This document shows positions 45,193 through 54,642 of a stretch of 64,000 nt of DNA, piece by piece; the first letter of the stretch is position 1, and each line of letters opens with the position of its first letter. The stretch lies in NCBI RefSeq assembly GCF_026339735.1, contig NZ_JAPEQG010000001.1:620001-684000 (forward strand). The letters run 5' to 3'. The notes beneath the pieces are model-generated. The model was not told the DNA's origin and ran no database searches. It was given only the letters and a program-made list of their open reading frames with translations. This DNA comes from Streptomyces sp. NBC_01669 (GTDB lineage: Bacteria > Actinomycetota > Actinomycetes > Streptomycetales > Streptomycetaceae). The translations under genes and the position numbers were made by a program.

Positions 45193-46739
45193 CGCTCTTC
45201 CCTCTTGTCCTTGGTCATCTGGCGCATCAGCACTTCCTGCGTGGCCTCGGCCCGCGCGACTTCTCCGGTGAGCCGGCCGGCGGCCATCGTGTAGATGCGG
45301 TCGCACATACCGAGCAGTTCGGGGAGCTCGGAGGAGATGAAGACGACCGCCTTGCCCTCGGCGGCCAGCCTGTCGATCACGGTGTAGATCTCGTATTTGG
45401 CGCCCACGTCGATACCGCGGGTCGGCTCGTCCAGGATCAGCACATCGGGACCGGCGAAGATCCACTTGCTGAGGACGACCTTCTGTTGATTGCCGCCCGA
45501 CAGCCTGCCGACCCGTTCGAAGACGTTCGGCGCCTTGATGTTCATGCTCCTGCGGAAGCCCTCGGCGACCTTGCGCTCCCCGTGCTCGTCGACGATCCCG
45601 CGGCCGGCCACCTTGGGCAGGGCGCTCAGAGTGATGTTGCGCGTGATGGTGTCGATGAGGTTGAGCCCGTAGTGCTTGCGATCCTCGGTGACGTACGCGA
45701 TGCCGTGCGCGACCGCCTCGGGGACGGTTTTCGTACGGATCTCCTTGCCGTCCTTGAGGACGGTGCCGCCCGCGTAACGCCCGTACGTACGGCCGAAGAC
45801 GCTCATCGCGAGTTCGGTGCGGCCCGCGCCCATCAGGCCCGCGATGCCGACGATCTCGCCCCGCCGCACCTGGATCGACACCGAGTCGACGACCTTGCGC
45901 TGCTGGTCGATCGGGTGGCGTACGGTCCAGTCGCGGATCTCCAGCGCCGGGGCGCTGCCCGCCTCCGCCTCGTGCGGGGTGCGCTCGGGGAAGCGGTGTT
46001 CGAGGTCGCGGCCGACCATGCCGTTGATGATCCGCTCCTCGGTGGTCTGAGCGGCCTTCACGTCCAGGGTCTCGATGGAGCGGCCGTCGCGGAGGATGGT
46101 CACCGAGTCGGCGACCCGCTCGATCTCGTTGAGCTTGTGCGAGATGATGATCGAGGTGATGCCCTGGGTCTTCAACTCCAGGATGAGATCGAGGAGTTTG
46201 CCGCTGTCCTCGTCGTTGAGCGCTGCCGTCGGCTCGTCGAGGATCAGCAGCTTCACCTCCTTGGAGAGCGCCTTGGCGATCTCCACGAGCTGCTGCTTGC
46301 CGACGCCGATGTCCGCGACCCGGGTCTCCGGGTGATCGCTCAGACCGACCCGCCTCAGCAGCTCGGTGGCGTGCCGCAGGGTGTCGCGCCAGCTGATCAC
46401 GCCGTGCTTGGCATGCTCGTTGCCGAGGAAGATGTTCTCCGCGAGGGAGAGGTAGGGCACGAGGGCGAGCTCCTGGTGGATGATCACGATGCCGCGCCGT
46501 TCGCTCGCCCTGATGTCCTTGAAGTGGCAGGGCTCGCCCTGGAAGAGGATCTCCCCTTCGTAACTCCCGTGCGGGTGCACGCCGGAGAGGACCTTCATGA
46601 GGGTCGACTTGCCGGCGCCGTTCTCCCCGCAGATGGCGTGGACCTCGCCCTGGCGAACGGTCAGGGAGACGTCGGAGAGCGCCTTGACGCCGGGAAAGGT
46701 CTTGACGATCGAGCGCATGTCCAGGACGGGTCCCGCCAT
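45189..46739 (-). CDS. mmsA: Multiple-monosaccharide ABC transporter ATPase
   Basis: The 516-residue protein carries two ABC domains. Walker A of the first is [10 protein letters not shown] with DEPTAALND; the second has a degenerate [10 protein letters not shown] loop and the signature LSGGNQQKV with [10 protein letters not shown]. This is the MmsA/GguA/XylG type that energises pentose or galactose import. It is translationally coupled to the permease. Confidence 0.92.
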   Translation of the reverse strand: MAGPVLDMRSIVKTFPGVKALSDVSLTVRQGEVHAICGENGAGKSTLMKVLSGVHPHGSYEGEILFQGEPCHFKDIRASERRGIVIIHQELALVPYLSLAENIFLGNEHAKHGVISWRDTLRHATELLRRVGLSDHPETRVADIGVGKQQLVEIAKALSKEVKLLILDEPTAALNDEDSGKLLDLILELKTQGITSIIISHKLNEIERVADSVTILRDGRSIETLDVKAAQTTEERIINGMVGRDLEHRFPERTPHEAEAGSAPALEIRDWTVRHPIDQQRKVVDSVSIQVRRGEIVGIAGLMGAGRTELAMSVFGRTYGRYAGGTVLKDGKEIRTKTVPEAVAHGIAYVTEDRKHYGLNLIDTITRNITLSALPKVAGRGIVDEHGERKVAEGFRRSMNIKAPNVFERVGRLSGGNQQKVVLSKWIFAGPDVLILDEPTRGIDVGAKYEIYTVIDRLAAEGKAVVFISSELPELLGMCDRIYTMAAGRLTGEVARAEATQEVLMRQMTKDKREER

Positions 46740-46796
46740 GGTCGTGCCTTTCTGATCTGCGTTGCCGCTACTGATGGGACTGAGAGACCTGGTGGG

Positions 46797-47915
46797 TCAC
46801 TTGAGGTCGTCGGCCGTGTAGTAGCCGGTGTCGATGAGCTCCTTGGTGTAGTTGCTCTTGTCGACACTCACCGGCTGCAGCAGGAACGAAGGCACGGTCT
46901 TCTTCCCGTTGTTGTACGACGTGGTGTCGTTGATCTCGGGCTTCTTGCCGCTCAGCGCCGCGTCCACCATGTTGGTGGCGACCTCGGCAAGCTTGCGGAT
47001 GTCCTTGTAGACCGTCTGGTTCTGCTCGCCCTTGATGATCGACTTCACCGAGGCGACCTCGGCGTCCTGGCCGGTGACGATCGGCCACGGCTTGCTCGCC
47101 GTGCCGTAGTGGTCGGAGCGCAGCGAGGACAGAATGCCGATCGAAATGCCGTCGTACGGCGAGAGCACCGCGTCCACCCGGCCCGAGGTGTACGAGGACG
47201 TCAGCAGGTCGTCCATGCGCTTCTGCGCGGTGCCGCCGTCCCAGCGCAGGGTGGTGACCTGATTGAGCTTGGTCTGGCCGGACTTGACGACCAGCTGCTT
47301 CTTGTCGATGTACGGCTGGAGGACCTTCATCGCGCCGTTGAAGAAGTACTGGGTGTTGTTGTCGTCGTTGGAGCCGGCGAACAGCTCGATGTTGAAGGGC
47401 CCCTTCTTGCTGCCGTCTGCGAGCCCCAGTTTCTGCACGATGTAGGTGCCCTGGAGCGTGCCGACCTTCTCGTTGTCGAACGAGGCGTAGTAGTCGACGT
47501 GGTCGGTGCCGAGGATGAGCCGGTCGTACGAGATCACCGGGATATGGGCGTCCGCGGCCTGTTGCAGCACGTTGTTCAGCGACTTGTTGTCGATGGCCGC
47601 GATGACCAGGGCTTTGACGCCCTGGGTGATCATGTTCTCGATCTGCGAGACCTGGGTGTCGGGGTCGTCCTCGCCGAACTGCAGCTTGGTCTTGTAGCCG
47701 GCCGCCTGCAGGTCCTTGACCACGTTCTTGCCGTCGGCGATCCACCGCTCGGAGGACTGGGTGGGCATGGCGATGCCGACGGTGCCGCCCTTGGCGCTCT
47801 CCGCGCCGGTGTCCTTGCTGCCGCCCGAACTGCTCTGACCGCAGGCGGTGAGGGAGAGGCACAGGGTGAGGGAGGCGACAGCAGCCGTCGTGATGGTACG
47901 GATTCTCATGGTCAT
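46797..47915 (-). CDS. chvE: Sugar-binding lipoprotein of the ChvE/XylF type
   Basis: The 372-residue protein has a lipoprotein signal (LCLSLTACG) and the periplasmic-binding-protein fold of Chv[49 protein letters not shown]. It captures a monosaccharide for the MmsAB importer. The ATG overlaps the upstream gene stop; a second ATG at 47909 is possible. The nearby arabinofuranosidase remnant hints at arabinose, but ChvE-type proteins are promiscuous. Confidence 0.92.
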   Translation of the reverse strand: MTMRIRTITTAAVASLTLCLSLTACGQSSSGGSKDTGAESAKGGTVGIAMPTQSSERWIADGKNVVKDLQAAGYKTKLQFGEDDPDTQVSQIENMITQGVKALVIAAIDNKSLNNVLQQAADAHIPVISYDRLILGTDHVDYYASFDNEKVGTLQGTYIVQKLGLADGSKKGPFNIELFAGSNDDNNTQYFFNGAMKVLQPYIDKKQLVVKSGQTKLNQVTTLRWDGGTAQKRMDDLLTSSYTSGRVDAVLSPYDGISIGILSSLRSDHYGTASKPWPIVTGQDAEVASVKSIIKGEQNQTVYKDIRKLAEVATNMVDAALSGKKPEINDTTSYNNGKKTVPSFLLQPVSVDKSNYTKELIDTGYYTADDLK

Positions 47916-48895
47916 CAGTCCTTGTTGGTCTCATCGTCGAGAACAGGGAAGCGGCGAAGGATGCCCGGCAGCCGGGAACCGAGCGGTGACATTCCGGCCT
48001 CGGCCCCGTGCCGGGCCAGCAGGTCGAGCGCAAGACGGCCGCGGCGGACGCGTTCGCGCGCGGTGTTGAGGGTGTGGTCGCGCAGCTGCGCGCCGTAGGG
48101 GTAGATACCGGGGGACTTGGAGAGCCCGAACTTGAGATAGATCGGGGCGCCGCGCCTGATCAGCTCGGCCGCCTCATACATCCGGACGTAACCGCCGAGA
48201 TCGTCCGGGGCCTCGATGTAGAGGTCCATGGGGGTCGCGGAGGCACGCCGGATCTCCGTGAAATGAGCGAGCGTCAGGTCGGAGGGGATGTTGATCGAGT
48301 CCGCGCCGAGCTGCTCGTACACCGCGTAGGAGGCCGGGTTGACCGGCCCGATCAGCGCGGAGACCTTGAAAGTGGTTTCGGCGGGCAGCACGCCCCGTGC
48401 CCGCAGCCGGTGGAGCGTCCAGAGCACGCCCTCATCGGCGACGAGCAGACAGGTGACGCCCAGCTCCGTTGCGCGCAGGGCATCTTCGACACATCCGGCG
48501 AGCGCGTCGTGGCCGCGGGCGCGCAGGCCGGCGCCGCCCGAGTCCGTACGCGTGGAGCCGCCGATGTCCCAGGTGCCGCGCGGTCCGGTGAACAAGCAGA
48601 GCTCGATGTCGCGCTCGGCGCAGGCCTCCACCATCTCGGTGATCTCGGCGTCGGTGAGCATCCAGACACCGCTGCCCTGACTGATGCGGTGGACGGGGAC
48701 GTCGAGGCGCGAGGACTCCTTCAGTACGACGGCGAGCGCCTCGGGGCCCTCCACCGAGGGGATCTCGGTGCGCCAGGTGCCACCGTCGGGGAAGGCGTGC
48801 GGGGAGGAGTCGGCAGGATTGTCGGCGGGCGCGGCGAGGCCGAGCGTGGCGAGGGCGGATTCGCCGGGACGGCGGGCTCCTGAGGCAGTGGTCAC
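47915..48895 (-). CDS. U32-like TIM-barrel protein of unknown function
   Basis: The protein is about 326 residues. Segments such as [57 protein letters not shown] and [18 protein letters not shown] recall proteins labelled U32 peptidases that accompany sugar importers in actinomycetes. The catalytic role is unproven. It is the first gene of the operon. GTG 48895 was chosen over ATG 48907 because a G-run ribosome site lies close, but this is uncertain. Operator copy A begins five bases upstream of the ATG. Confidence 0.6.
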   Translation of the reverse strand: MTTASGARRPGESALATLGLAAPADNPADSSPHAFPDGGTWRTEIPSVEGPEALAVVLKESSRLDVPVHRISQGSGVWMLTDAEITEMVEACAERDIELCLFTGPRGTWDIGGSTRTDSGGAGLRARGHDALAGCVEDALRATELGVTCLLVADEGVLWTLHRLRARGVLPAETTFKVSALIGPVNPASYAVYEQLGADSINIPSDLTLAHFTEIRRASATPMDLYIEAPDDLGGYVRMYEAAELIRRGAPIYLKFGLSKSPGIYPYGAQLRDHTLNTARERVRRGRLALDLLARHGAEAGMSPLGSRLPGILRRFPVLDDETNKD

Positions 48896-48911
48896 GTGAC
48901 CCCCCATGATT

Positions 48912-48924
48912 GTTCGATATTTCG
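48912..48924. promoter_or_regulatory. Operator copy A (GTTCGATATTTCG)
   Basis: GTTCGATATTTCG with a second half-site GTTCGGAAAC seven bases on lies immediately upstream of the first gene of the sugar operon. It matches copies at 49204 and 49367. Confidence 0.55.
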
Positions 48925-48939
48925 TACACAGTTCGGAAA

Positions 48940-49184
48940 CAACGGCACGGATCTGCCACGACGAGCACAGCAGGATCGCACCGACCTCGGGATCACCCCT
49001 GCCCACCACGTCGATGGCGCGCGAGAGCTCCTCCAGGGCCAGTTCATGCGCGACAAGCGATGCAGGCCCGATCGGACCGGCTCCCTCCGACGCCGATGGC
49101 ACCTTCGCCGGCGTGGAGCGGCACCCAGGCGCGGACGCCACTGGGCGTTCCGGCGACGTGGGTGGTGATTCCCGTGATGCGCAA
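48940..49184 (-). pseudogene. Decayed enolase-superfamily-like gene start
   Basis: From a TTG at 49184 the frame reads LRITGITTHVAGTP and VPLHAGEGAIGVG, and after a frameshift SEGAGPIGP then VAHELALEELSRAIDVVGRG. The order recalls the N-terminal capping domain of mandelate racemase-type sugar acid dehydratases. The rest of the gene is missing. Operator copy B sits 20 bases upstream. The assignment is tentative. Confidence 0.35.
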
Positions 49185-49203
49185 GGCAGTTACCCCCGAA
49201 GCT

Positions 49204-49216
49204 GTTCGGTATTTCG
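49204..49216. promoter_or_regulatory. Operator copy B (GTTCGGTATTTCG)
   Basis: GTTCGGTATTTCG followed six bases later by GTTCGAAATG has the same arrangement as copy A. It lies upstream of the enolase-like remnant. Confidence 0.55.
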
Positions 49217-49366
49217 TCACACGTTCGAAATGCTGGCGTGAACGTAGTCGCGGACAGCGTGCATCGTCAATGGCCCTGCACCGGTCGATTTCATCGATGC
49301 GGCGGGGTGTTGACGAGAGGCGTACGGAACGGCAAGCTCCCGCCAGTCGATATACCGACAAGCATC

Positions 49367-49379
49367 CGAAATCTCGAAC
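49367..49379. promoter_or_regulatory. Operator copy C (reverse orientation)
   Basis: CGAAATCTCGAAC is the reverse complement of copy A with one difference. It lies 30 bases upstream of the LamG/arabinofuranosidase-like gene. Confidence 0.5.
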
Positions 49380-49408
49380 CCGCATATCGAGCTTGAGGAG
49401 CACCACGT

Positions 49409-49908
49409 ATGACCGATCACCACATGAGCCGCCGCACCCTGATTGCCGCCGCGACGGCCGTACCGTTCGCGTACGCACTCGGAGGCGTCGCGGCCCCCGC
49501 CGCGGCCGCCGAAGCGCTCCCTGCCCCCGCAGCCCACTGGGCCTTCGACGAGGGGACGGGCACCAGCGCTACCGACACCTCGGGCAACGGCTACACCCTC
49601 ACCCTGACCGGTGCGGCGGCCTGGGGCGCCGCCAAGGCCGGCGCGTACAGCCTCGACACGACGGCAAGCGGCTACGCCGAGCACGCGGGCGCAGTCGTCG
49701 ACACCTCGGCCGCCTTCTCCGTCGCCGCCTGGGAGCGCCTGAGCCGTACCGGCGGATACCAGACCTTCGTCTCCGTCGACGAAACGCCCTCGCCGCCCCG
49801 GACAACCTGACCCCCCGCACCTCCCGGATCACCGGGCCGGCCCCCACCTTCTCGTACTCGTTCCCGGCCTACTCGGTCACCGTCCTGGAGATCGACGTCC
49901 CCCGCTGA
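49409..49908 (+). pseudogene. Internally deleted LamG/alpha-L-arabinofuranosidase-like gene
   Basis: A Tat signal (SRRTLIAAATAVPFAYA) and a LamG-like domain (HWAFDEGTGTSATDTSGNGY to FVSVDE) are followed by a sudden jump, out of frame, to the tail APDNLTPRTSRITGPAPTFS then YSFPAYSVTVLEI, which matches C-terminal ends of arabinofuranosidases. The catalytic domain is gone. The signal frame stops at 49808-49810. Confidence 0.6.
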
Positions 49909-49921
49909 TCCGACGTCCCAC

Positions 49922-50113
49922 GTGATCCGGGCAGCTCGTTCGGATCATCTGACCGTTGGTCCGGAAGTGCCGTCCACGGACGCGCAATGGGCGCGGATCG
50001 AGCCGCTGCTTCCGGACCGGACGCTCCGGCAGGGTGGGCGGTGGCGTGATCACCGACGGGTGATCGATGGGTTGGGTGACATGTTCGACATCGCCCGCGA
50101 CCGCGACGGGACA
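49922..50113 (+). pseudogene. IS5-family transposase N-terminal fragment
   Basis: The frame with DAQWARIEPLLPDRTLRQGG and RWRDHRRVIDGL is typical of the first 45 residues of IS5-family transposases in Streptomyces. After MFDIARDRDG the homology stops. No terminal repeats were identified. Confidence 0.65.
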
Positions 50114-50127
50114 GCGCGCCTCACCGT

Positions 50128-51036
50128 TCACTGCGACTCACCCGTCGTCGGCTTGCCCTGCCGCGGGATCAGTTCGACCGGGCAGTTCGCATGGTGCAGC
50201 AGGCTGTGGGTGACCCGGCCGAGCGTCGGGCCGAAGTTCCCGGGCGAGCGCCGCCCACCCATGATCAGCAGATCCGCGTGCCGAGTCGCCTCAACCAGGA
50301 CACCGGCGGCGGACATGCTCTTCTCCGCATCCGCCTCCACGGTGAGTCCCGGGAAGTCGGCACGGATACGGTCCGTCACTCCCATCAACGTGCGAACGTG
50401 GTTGCGAGCCATCTCGTCCACGGCGTCGAGCATCGTCACGACATTCCCGACCGACTCCAGCACGTTCCATACGTGCACAAGTCGCAACGACGCCTTGCGC
50501 AGCTCCGCCTCACTCGCAGCGTGGCGTGCGAAGTCCACGTCGTGCTCGTCGTGGATGGCGGCCACCACAACGTCTGCCGCGGGAGCGCCTTCGGCGCCGC
50601 GCACCACGACCACCGGCGTCCTCGCACCCGCAGCAACCTTCAGGCCGACCGAGCCGAGCAACAGTGAATTGAAACCTCCGAGACCACGGTTGCCCACCAC
50701 GATCGTGCCGTGGTTTCCCGCCGCGGTGTGCAGGCTCACCACCGGCTCACGACGGCTCAGCTCCTTCGTCACCTTCAGGCCTGGGTACCGCTCGGACACC
50801 ATGGCTGCGGTCTCCTCGAGAAGATCTCGACCCGCGTTCCGGACCTGCTCGATGGTTTCCATGGACGCGTAGATCATCCGGCTGTCCGTGTCGGCCGCGT
50901 AAACGAGGTGCAGAGGACGATCACGCCGTCGGGCTTCCTCGGAGGCCCAGAGCACGGCCCGCATGGCGGGTTCGGAGCCGTCCACCCCGGCCACGAGTGC
51001 TCCGAGGACCGGCCCACCCCTGTCACTGGAATTCAT
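50128..51036 (-). CDS. Universal stress protein, tandem UspA domains
   Basis: The 302-residue protein has two UspA domains: VAGVDGSEPAMRAVLWASEE with the nucleotide loop VVGNRGLGGFNSLLLGSVG, and a second with GGRRSPGNFGPTLGRVTHSL followed by LLHHANCPVELIP. GAGGAGG precedes the ATG. It diverges from the CBS-BON gene at 51310 across a region with two DosR-like boxes. Confidence 0.92.
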   Translation of the reverse strand: MNSSDRGGPVLGALVAGVDGSEPAMRAVLWASEEARRRDRPLHLVYAADTDSRMIYASMETIEQVRNAGRDLLEETAAMVSERYPGLKVTKELSRREPVVSLHTAAGNHGTIVVGNRGLGGFNSLLLGSVGLKVAAGARTPVVVVRGAEGAPAADVVVAAIHDEHDVDFARHAASEAELRKASLRLVHVWNVLESVGNVVTMLDAVDEMARNHVRTLMGVTDRIRADFPGLTVEADAEKSMSAAGVLVEATRHADLLIMGGRRSPGNFGPTLGRVTHSLLHHANCPVELIPRQGKPTTGESQ

Positions 51037-51122
51037 GGTTCCTCCTCACCGATGCTGCCGGTGCAACTCTCACCCTGGCACCGCGGCCCAACACTGCGAG
51101 AGGGCCGCTCAGGACCCCGCGG

Positions 51123-51136
51123 GGGCCGAAGGTCCC
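51123..51136. promoter_or_regulatory. DosR/OsdR-like box
   Basis: GGGCCGAAGGTCCC; its complement GGGACCTTCGGCCC has the DosR GGGAC-N4-GGCCC pattern. It lies 87 bases upstream of the leftward USP gene. Confidence 0.5.
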
Positions 51137-51199
51137 TGTCGACTCCTCCGCCCCGTGTGCTTCTCCCGCACCATGGCGTGCCCGAACGACCCCGGGTGA

Positions 51200-51213
51200 G
51201 GCCCGTTCGGCCC
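51200..51213. promoter_or_regulatory. DosR/OsdR-like box
   Basis: GGCCCGTTCGGCCC pairs at 5 of 7 positions and lies 97 bases before the CBS-BON gene start at 51310. Confidence 0.45.
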
Positions 51214-51309
51214 TGCTTTCGGTGTCGCGGTCCAGCAGATCCTGAGTTCGGGACGAGAACGGGCGCCACGCCCCGGTGAATCTCTGAGAATGGGCAGGGG
51301 GTTGCCTCC

Positions 51310-51984
51310 ATGAAGCACATCACGGTGGGAGACCTGATGACCGACGAGGTCGTTTCGGTCGTCTCCGCCAACTCCTTCAAGGATGTCGCGAAGTTGCTCG
51401 CGCAGCACAACATCAGCGGACTCCCCGTGCTCGACAGCGAAGACCGGGTGGTCGGTGTCATCTCCGAGAGCGACCTACTGGTCAGACAGACGGGCACCGA
51501 GCCGGCGACCGGCACCTCTCCCGAGGGCGCGGGCCGGCCGGTGGCCACCACCGCGGGAGAGGTGATGTCGTCGCCGGCGGTGACCGTCCTCGCCGACGAG
51601 ACCGTGAGCGGTGCCGCCCGCCTGATGAAGCGCCGCGGTCTGGAGCGCCTCCCGGTCGTGGACGAGGAGGGCCGGCTCATCGGCATCGTCACCCGCCGCG
51701 ATCTGCTGGGGCTGTTTCTGCGACCGGACGCGGAAATACGACGCCGTGTCGTCGAGGACGTACTCGTCGCCACGATGGGGCTGAGAGCCGATGTGGTCGC
51801 CGTCCACGTGGTTGACGGCGTGGTCACCCTCGAAGGCGAACTTGAGAGGCAGAGCGAGATACCCGTCCTGATACGTCTCACCGAGCAGCTCGACGGGGTG
51901 GTCGCGGTGATGTCCCATCTCACCACCTGCTTCGACAACGGCCGGCTCCGTCCTCCGGAGCGGACTGCCCACCCCATGTGGTGA
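51310..51984 (+). CDS. CBS-BON domain protein
   Basis: The 224-residue protein has CBS1 (MTDEVVSVVSANSFKDVAKL, VVGVISESDLL), CBS2 (MSSPAVTVLADETVSGAARL, LIGIVTRRDLLGLFL) and a BON domain (VVAVHVVDGVVTLEGELERQ). It is the longest member of the local family. It faces a USP gene across a region with two DosR-like boxes. Confidence 0.9.
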   Translation: MKHITVGDLMTDEVVSVVSANSFKDVAKLLAQHNISGLPVLDSEDRVVGVISESDLLVRQTGTEPATGTSPEGAGRPVATTAGEVMSSPAVTVLADETVSGAARLMKRRGLERLPVVDEEGRLIGIVTRRDLLGLFLRPDAEIRRRVVEDVLVATMGLRADVVAVHVVDGVVTLEGELERQSEIPVLIRLTEQLDGVVAVMSHLTTCFDNGRLRPPERTAHPMW

Positions 51985-52321
51985 CCCGCGAATCGCCCCC
52001 ACAGCTCGACCGGTGGGTGTGGCAGGGCAAGATCGGCGGATTACGCGCCGCGGGGCCGGGGCCGGAGCGCTGCGGCGGTGCTGGGCGGGCCGCACCGCGC
52101 CCACCGGATGCCTGCGGGCCCCCGCGCCCGGATCCGAGCCGCACGCCAGTTCGACCCCTGCCCTTCGCGCAGGACGCGGAAAGGGCCCTCCCCCGCTGCT
52201 CGTGATTTCCCGCGCATGTGCCCGAGGGCCGAACAGCCCCCGGCGAACCCCGGAAGGCCCTACCCCCTGCGCACGCCGGTGCCCACGCTCGGAGTATGGG
52301 CACCCCTCCCCGGGAGGAATC
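51985..52321. other. Intergenic region with a DosR-like box
   Basis: No gene is supported in these 337 bases. GGGCCGAACAGCCC at 52226-52239 is an imperfect DosR-like box 83 bases before the next ATG, and a GGGAGGAA ribosome site lies at 52312-52319. Confidence 0.45.
52226..52239. promoter_or_regulatory. DosR/OsdR-like box
   Basis: GGGCCGAACAGCCC pairs at 5 of 7 positions, upstream of the truncated and the intact CBS-BON genes. Confidence 0.4.
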
Positions 52322-52657
52322 ATGCAGCACCTGCGCACCGTCAACGACGTGATGGCCCACGCTGTGGTCTCGGTCGACCGCGGAGCGGCGTTCCAGAACA
52401 TCGTGGAGTCCATGCAGCAGTGGCGTATCAGCGCGCTGCCGGTCGTAGCGGACGACGGGTGGGTCGCCGGTGTGATCTCCGGGGCGGACCTGCTGCCCGA
52501 AGCGCAGGGGGTGGACGTGCCGCGCTCCGATACGGCCGGACAGCTCATGACCGCGCCGACGGTGACGGTGACGCGCGACGCGACCCTGGCCGGCGCCGCC
52601 CCCGGAGTCGTGGAGGTCACGGTTCGGGTGAACGCCGACAATCCCCCGCGAAGGTGA
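52322..52657 (+). CDS. CBS protein with in-frame internal deletion
   Basis: The 111-residue frame holds CBS1 (MAHAVVSVDRGAAFQNIVES, VAGVISGADLLPEA) and the start of CBS2 (MTAPTVTVTRDATLAGAA), then jumps directly to GVVEVTVRVNADNP, which looks like the end of a BON domain. About 100 residues of a normal family member are missing, but the frame is kept. It may be a functional single-CBS protein or a remnant. It is six bases upstream of the intact paralogue. Confidence 0.6.
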   Translation: MQHLRTVNDVMAHAVVSVDRGAAFQNIVESMQQWRISALPVVADDGWVAGVISGADLLPEAQGVDVPRSDTAGQLMTAPTVTVTRDATLAGAAPGVVEVTVRVNADNPPRR

Positions 52658-52663
52658 TCGCCG

Positions 52664-53302
52664 ATGAGGCATCGCAGTGTCGCGGATCTGATGACGCCCA
52701 CGGCCGTCAGCGTCCAGCGCGGCACGGGTTTCAAGGAGATCACCAGACTTCTGGACGAGTTCGGTATCACGGCCGTGCCCGTACTGGATGACGACAGGCA
52801 TCCCGTGGGCGTCGTCTCCGAGGCCGATCTGCTCCGTCGCCGGAACGCCGGAAGTGGTACGCCCACCGCGGTCGATCTCATGTCCAGCCCTGCCATCACC
52901 GCTCGCCCCGACTGGAGTGCGGTCCGTGCTGCTCGTGTGATGGAGGAGCACAGAGTGAAGAGGCTCCCGGTCGTCGACGCCGAGGACAGGCTGATCGGGA
53001 TAGTCGCCCGCAGCGACCTCCTCCAGTTGTTCCTGCGAAGGGATCGCGCGATCCAGGAGGAGATTCTTGAGGATGTGCTGACCTGCGCACTCGGGCTCAG
53101 CCCGTCTGCTTTGACCGTAGAAGTAGCCGACGGTCTGGTCACCCTCAGCGGCACCGTGCCCCGGCGCAGCCTCGTTCCCGTCATCCTGCGGATGTGCCAG
53201 AGCGTCGACGGCGTCGTGGATGTGATCGATCGGCTCGACTACGAGCAGGACGACCTGTCGGACGGCCAGATGAGAACACAGGACGGGGGGAGAACTCAGT
53301 GA
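52664..53302 (+). CDS. CBS-BON domain protein
   Basis: The 212-residue protein has CBS1 (MTPTAVSVQRGTGFKEITRL, PVGVVSEADLL), CBS2 (MSSPAITARPDWSAVRAARV, LIGIVARSDLLQLFLR) and BON (LTVEVADGLVTLSGTVPRRS). Its end (VDVIDRLDYEQDDLSDGQM) matches the remnant at 38940-39000, suggesting recent duplication. The stop overlaps the GTG of a further fragment. Confidence 0.9.
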   Translation: MRHRSVADLMTPTAVSVQRGTGFKEITRLLDEFGITAVPVLDDDRHPVGVVSEADLLRRRNAGSGTPTAVDLMSSPAITARPDWSAVRAARVMEEHRVKRLPVVDAEDRLIGIVARSDLLQLFLRRDRAIQEEILEDVLTCALGLSPSALTVEVADGLVTLSGTVPRRSLVPVILRMCQSVDGVVDVIDRLDYEQDDLSDGQMRTQDGGRTQ

Positions 53303-53493
53303 GACATCGGGACGTACGTGAGCTGATGGCCTGTGCGTTCGGCGCGGTTCCCAGGAGCGCACCGCGCAAGGACCGCATGAGCCACCTCACGGCTACCAGG
53401 TGTCGTCGGCCGGGCGCGCCACTCGCCCGAAGCGGCCCCGGCAGGCCTTCCCCTGCCACCGTCGACGGGGCAGGAGGCTGCCCCCTGTCGTGA
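53299..53493 (+). pseudogene. N-terminal fragment of a CBS-BON gene
   Basis: VRHRDVRELMACAFGAVPRS matches the start of the protein at 39050 (MRHRDIGELMTRAVVTVPG) for about 20 residues and then loses homology. The GTG overlaps the stop of the preceding gene, the arrangement expected of an earlier tandem array. Confidence 0.5.
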
Positions 53494-53578
53494 ACTCTCG
53501 TACATCCGGCGATCCACCCGGTACGCGCTGCGACGAGCCCCGTGTCCGCGTGTCCGCATCCGTAGGAGACGAGTCGTC

Positions 53579-54454
53579 ATGAACCACAGCATCGTCGTCG
53601 GCCTGGACGGGTCGACGGAAAGTACCGCAGCGGTTCACTGGGCCGCACGCGAGGCGCTTCTGCGGGACGCGCCGCTGCATCTTGTCCATGCCGCGGATTG
53701 GTCGTCCCCCCTCGGTATTCCGGCCACCGGCACCGCCGCCGGCCGTGAGTGGGCCGATGCGCTCCTGCGCGACACAGTGGACGAACTTCGCCGCCTTCAT
53801 GGTCGACTGGAGGTCCGGGCCCGGTCGGTCGACGGCCGGCCGGCCGTCTCGCTCGCGACCGCAGCGGCCTCTGCGGACATGCTCGTTCTCGGCTCCCGCG
53901 GGCTCGGCACACTGACCGGGTTCGTCCTCGGTTCGGTCGGGATGGGTGTCATCCCCGCGACCGAGCGACCCGTGATTCTGGTACGTGCGCACGAGGACGC
54001 CCTGCCACACGCCGAAGGCCTTCACACGGACCGGGACATCGTGGTCGGCATCGATATCGGCCGGCCGTGCGACGCACTCCTGGACTTCGCCTTCGAGGAG
54101 GCATCACGTCGGCGATGCACTCTGCGTGCGCTGTTGACCTGGACGCTTCCGCCCCTCGCCGGGTACGGCGCGGCGTACGATGCGAGCCTCCATGAACAGA
54201 TGGCCGACAGCATGACCGTCGGCCTGGACGACAGACTGCAGCCTTGGCGCGACACGTTCCCCTCCGTCGACGTGGTCGCGCGGGCGACGGTCGGCCACGC
54301 GGCGGAGCAGCTCGTGGAGACCGGAGCCGAGGCGGGTCTCGTCGTCGTAGGGCGTCGCATCCGTCAGTCCTCCGTGGGCGCGCACATCGGGCCCGTCGCC
54401 CACGCCGTCCTTCATCATTCCCGTGCGCCCGTCGCCGTCATCGCCCACCGGTGA
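53579..54454 (+). CDS. Universal stress protein, tandem UspA domains
   Basis: The 291-residue protein has two UspA domains (IVVGLDGSTESTAAVHWAAR with VLGSRGLGTLTGFVLGSVG; second with VVGRRIRQSSVGAHIGPVAH and AVLHHSRAPVAVIAH). The nucleotide loop is intact in the first domain only. It is the third USP of the window. Confidence 0.9.
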   Translation: MNHSIVVGLDGSTESTAAVHWAAREALLRDAPLHLVHAADWSSPLGIPATGTAAGREWADALLRDTVDELRRLHGRLEVRARSVDGRPAVSLATAAASADMLVLGSRGLGTLTGFVLGSVGMGVIPATERPVILVRAHEDALPHAEGLHTDRDIVVGIDIGRPCDALLDFAFEEASRRRCTLRALLTWTLPPLAGYGAAYDASLHEQMADSMTVGLDDRLQPWRDTFPSVDVVARATVGHAAEQLVETGAEAGLVVVGRRIRQSSVGAHIGPVAHAVLHHSRAPVAVIAHR

Positions 54455-54642
54455 GGAGCAGTATCTCCTGCCCTTCGCCGACCTGGATGCGTGGCGTCGG
54501 ATCACCCCGGCGGCGGGCCGCCTCTTGCCCAGAGAGGCCGCGCGGGCCGGTGCCGAGTTCCCGGCGCAGCAGTGGAAGCGGCTCCAGCGGGTCCCTGCTC
54601 GGCATCGGAGCAGAGGCGGTGGTCCTGGCCCCGGTGGAGCCG

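Noticed and set aside
45486..48098. 870-codon plus-strand frame over the sugar ABC genes
   Set aside because: It is antisense to mmsA and chvE; no family-like sequence.
51985..52321. Possible small RNA or gene in the intergenic gap
   Set aside because: No promoter-plus-terminator pair or coding pattern was seen; only an operator-like box.
54455..54642. Possible WYL-like remnant after the third USP gene
   Set aside because: A short phrase (LGIGAEAVVLAPVE) looked suggestive, but it is too short and isolated to assign.
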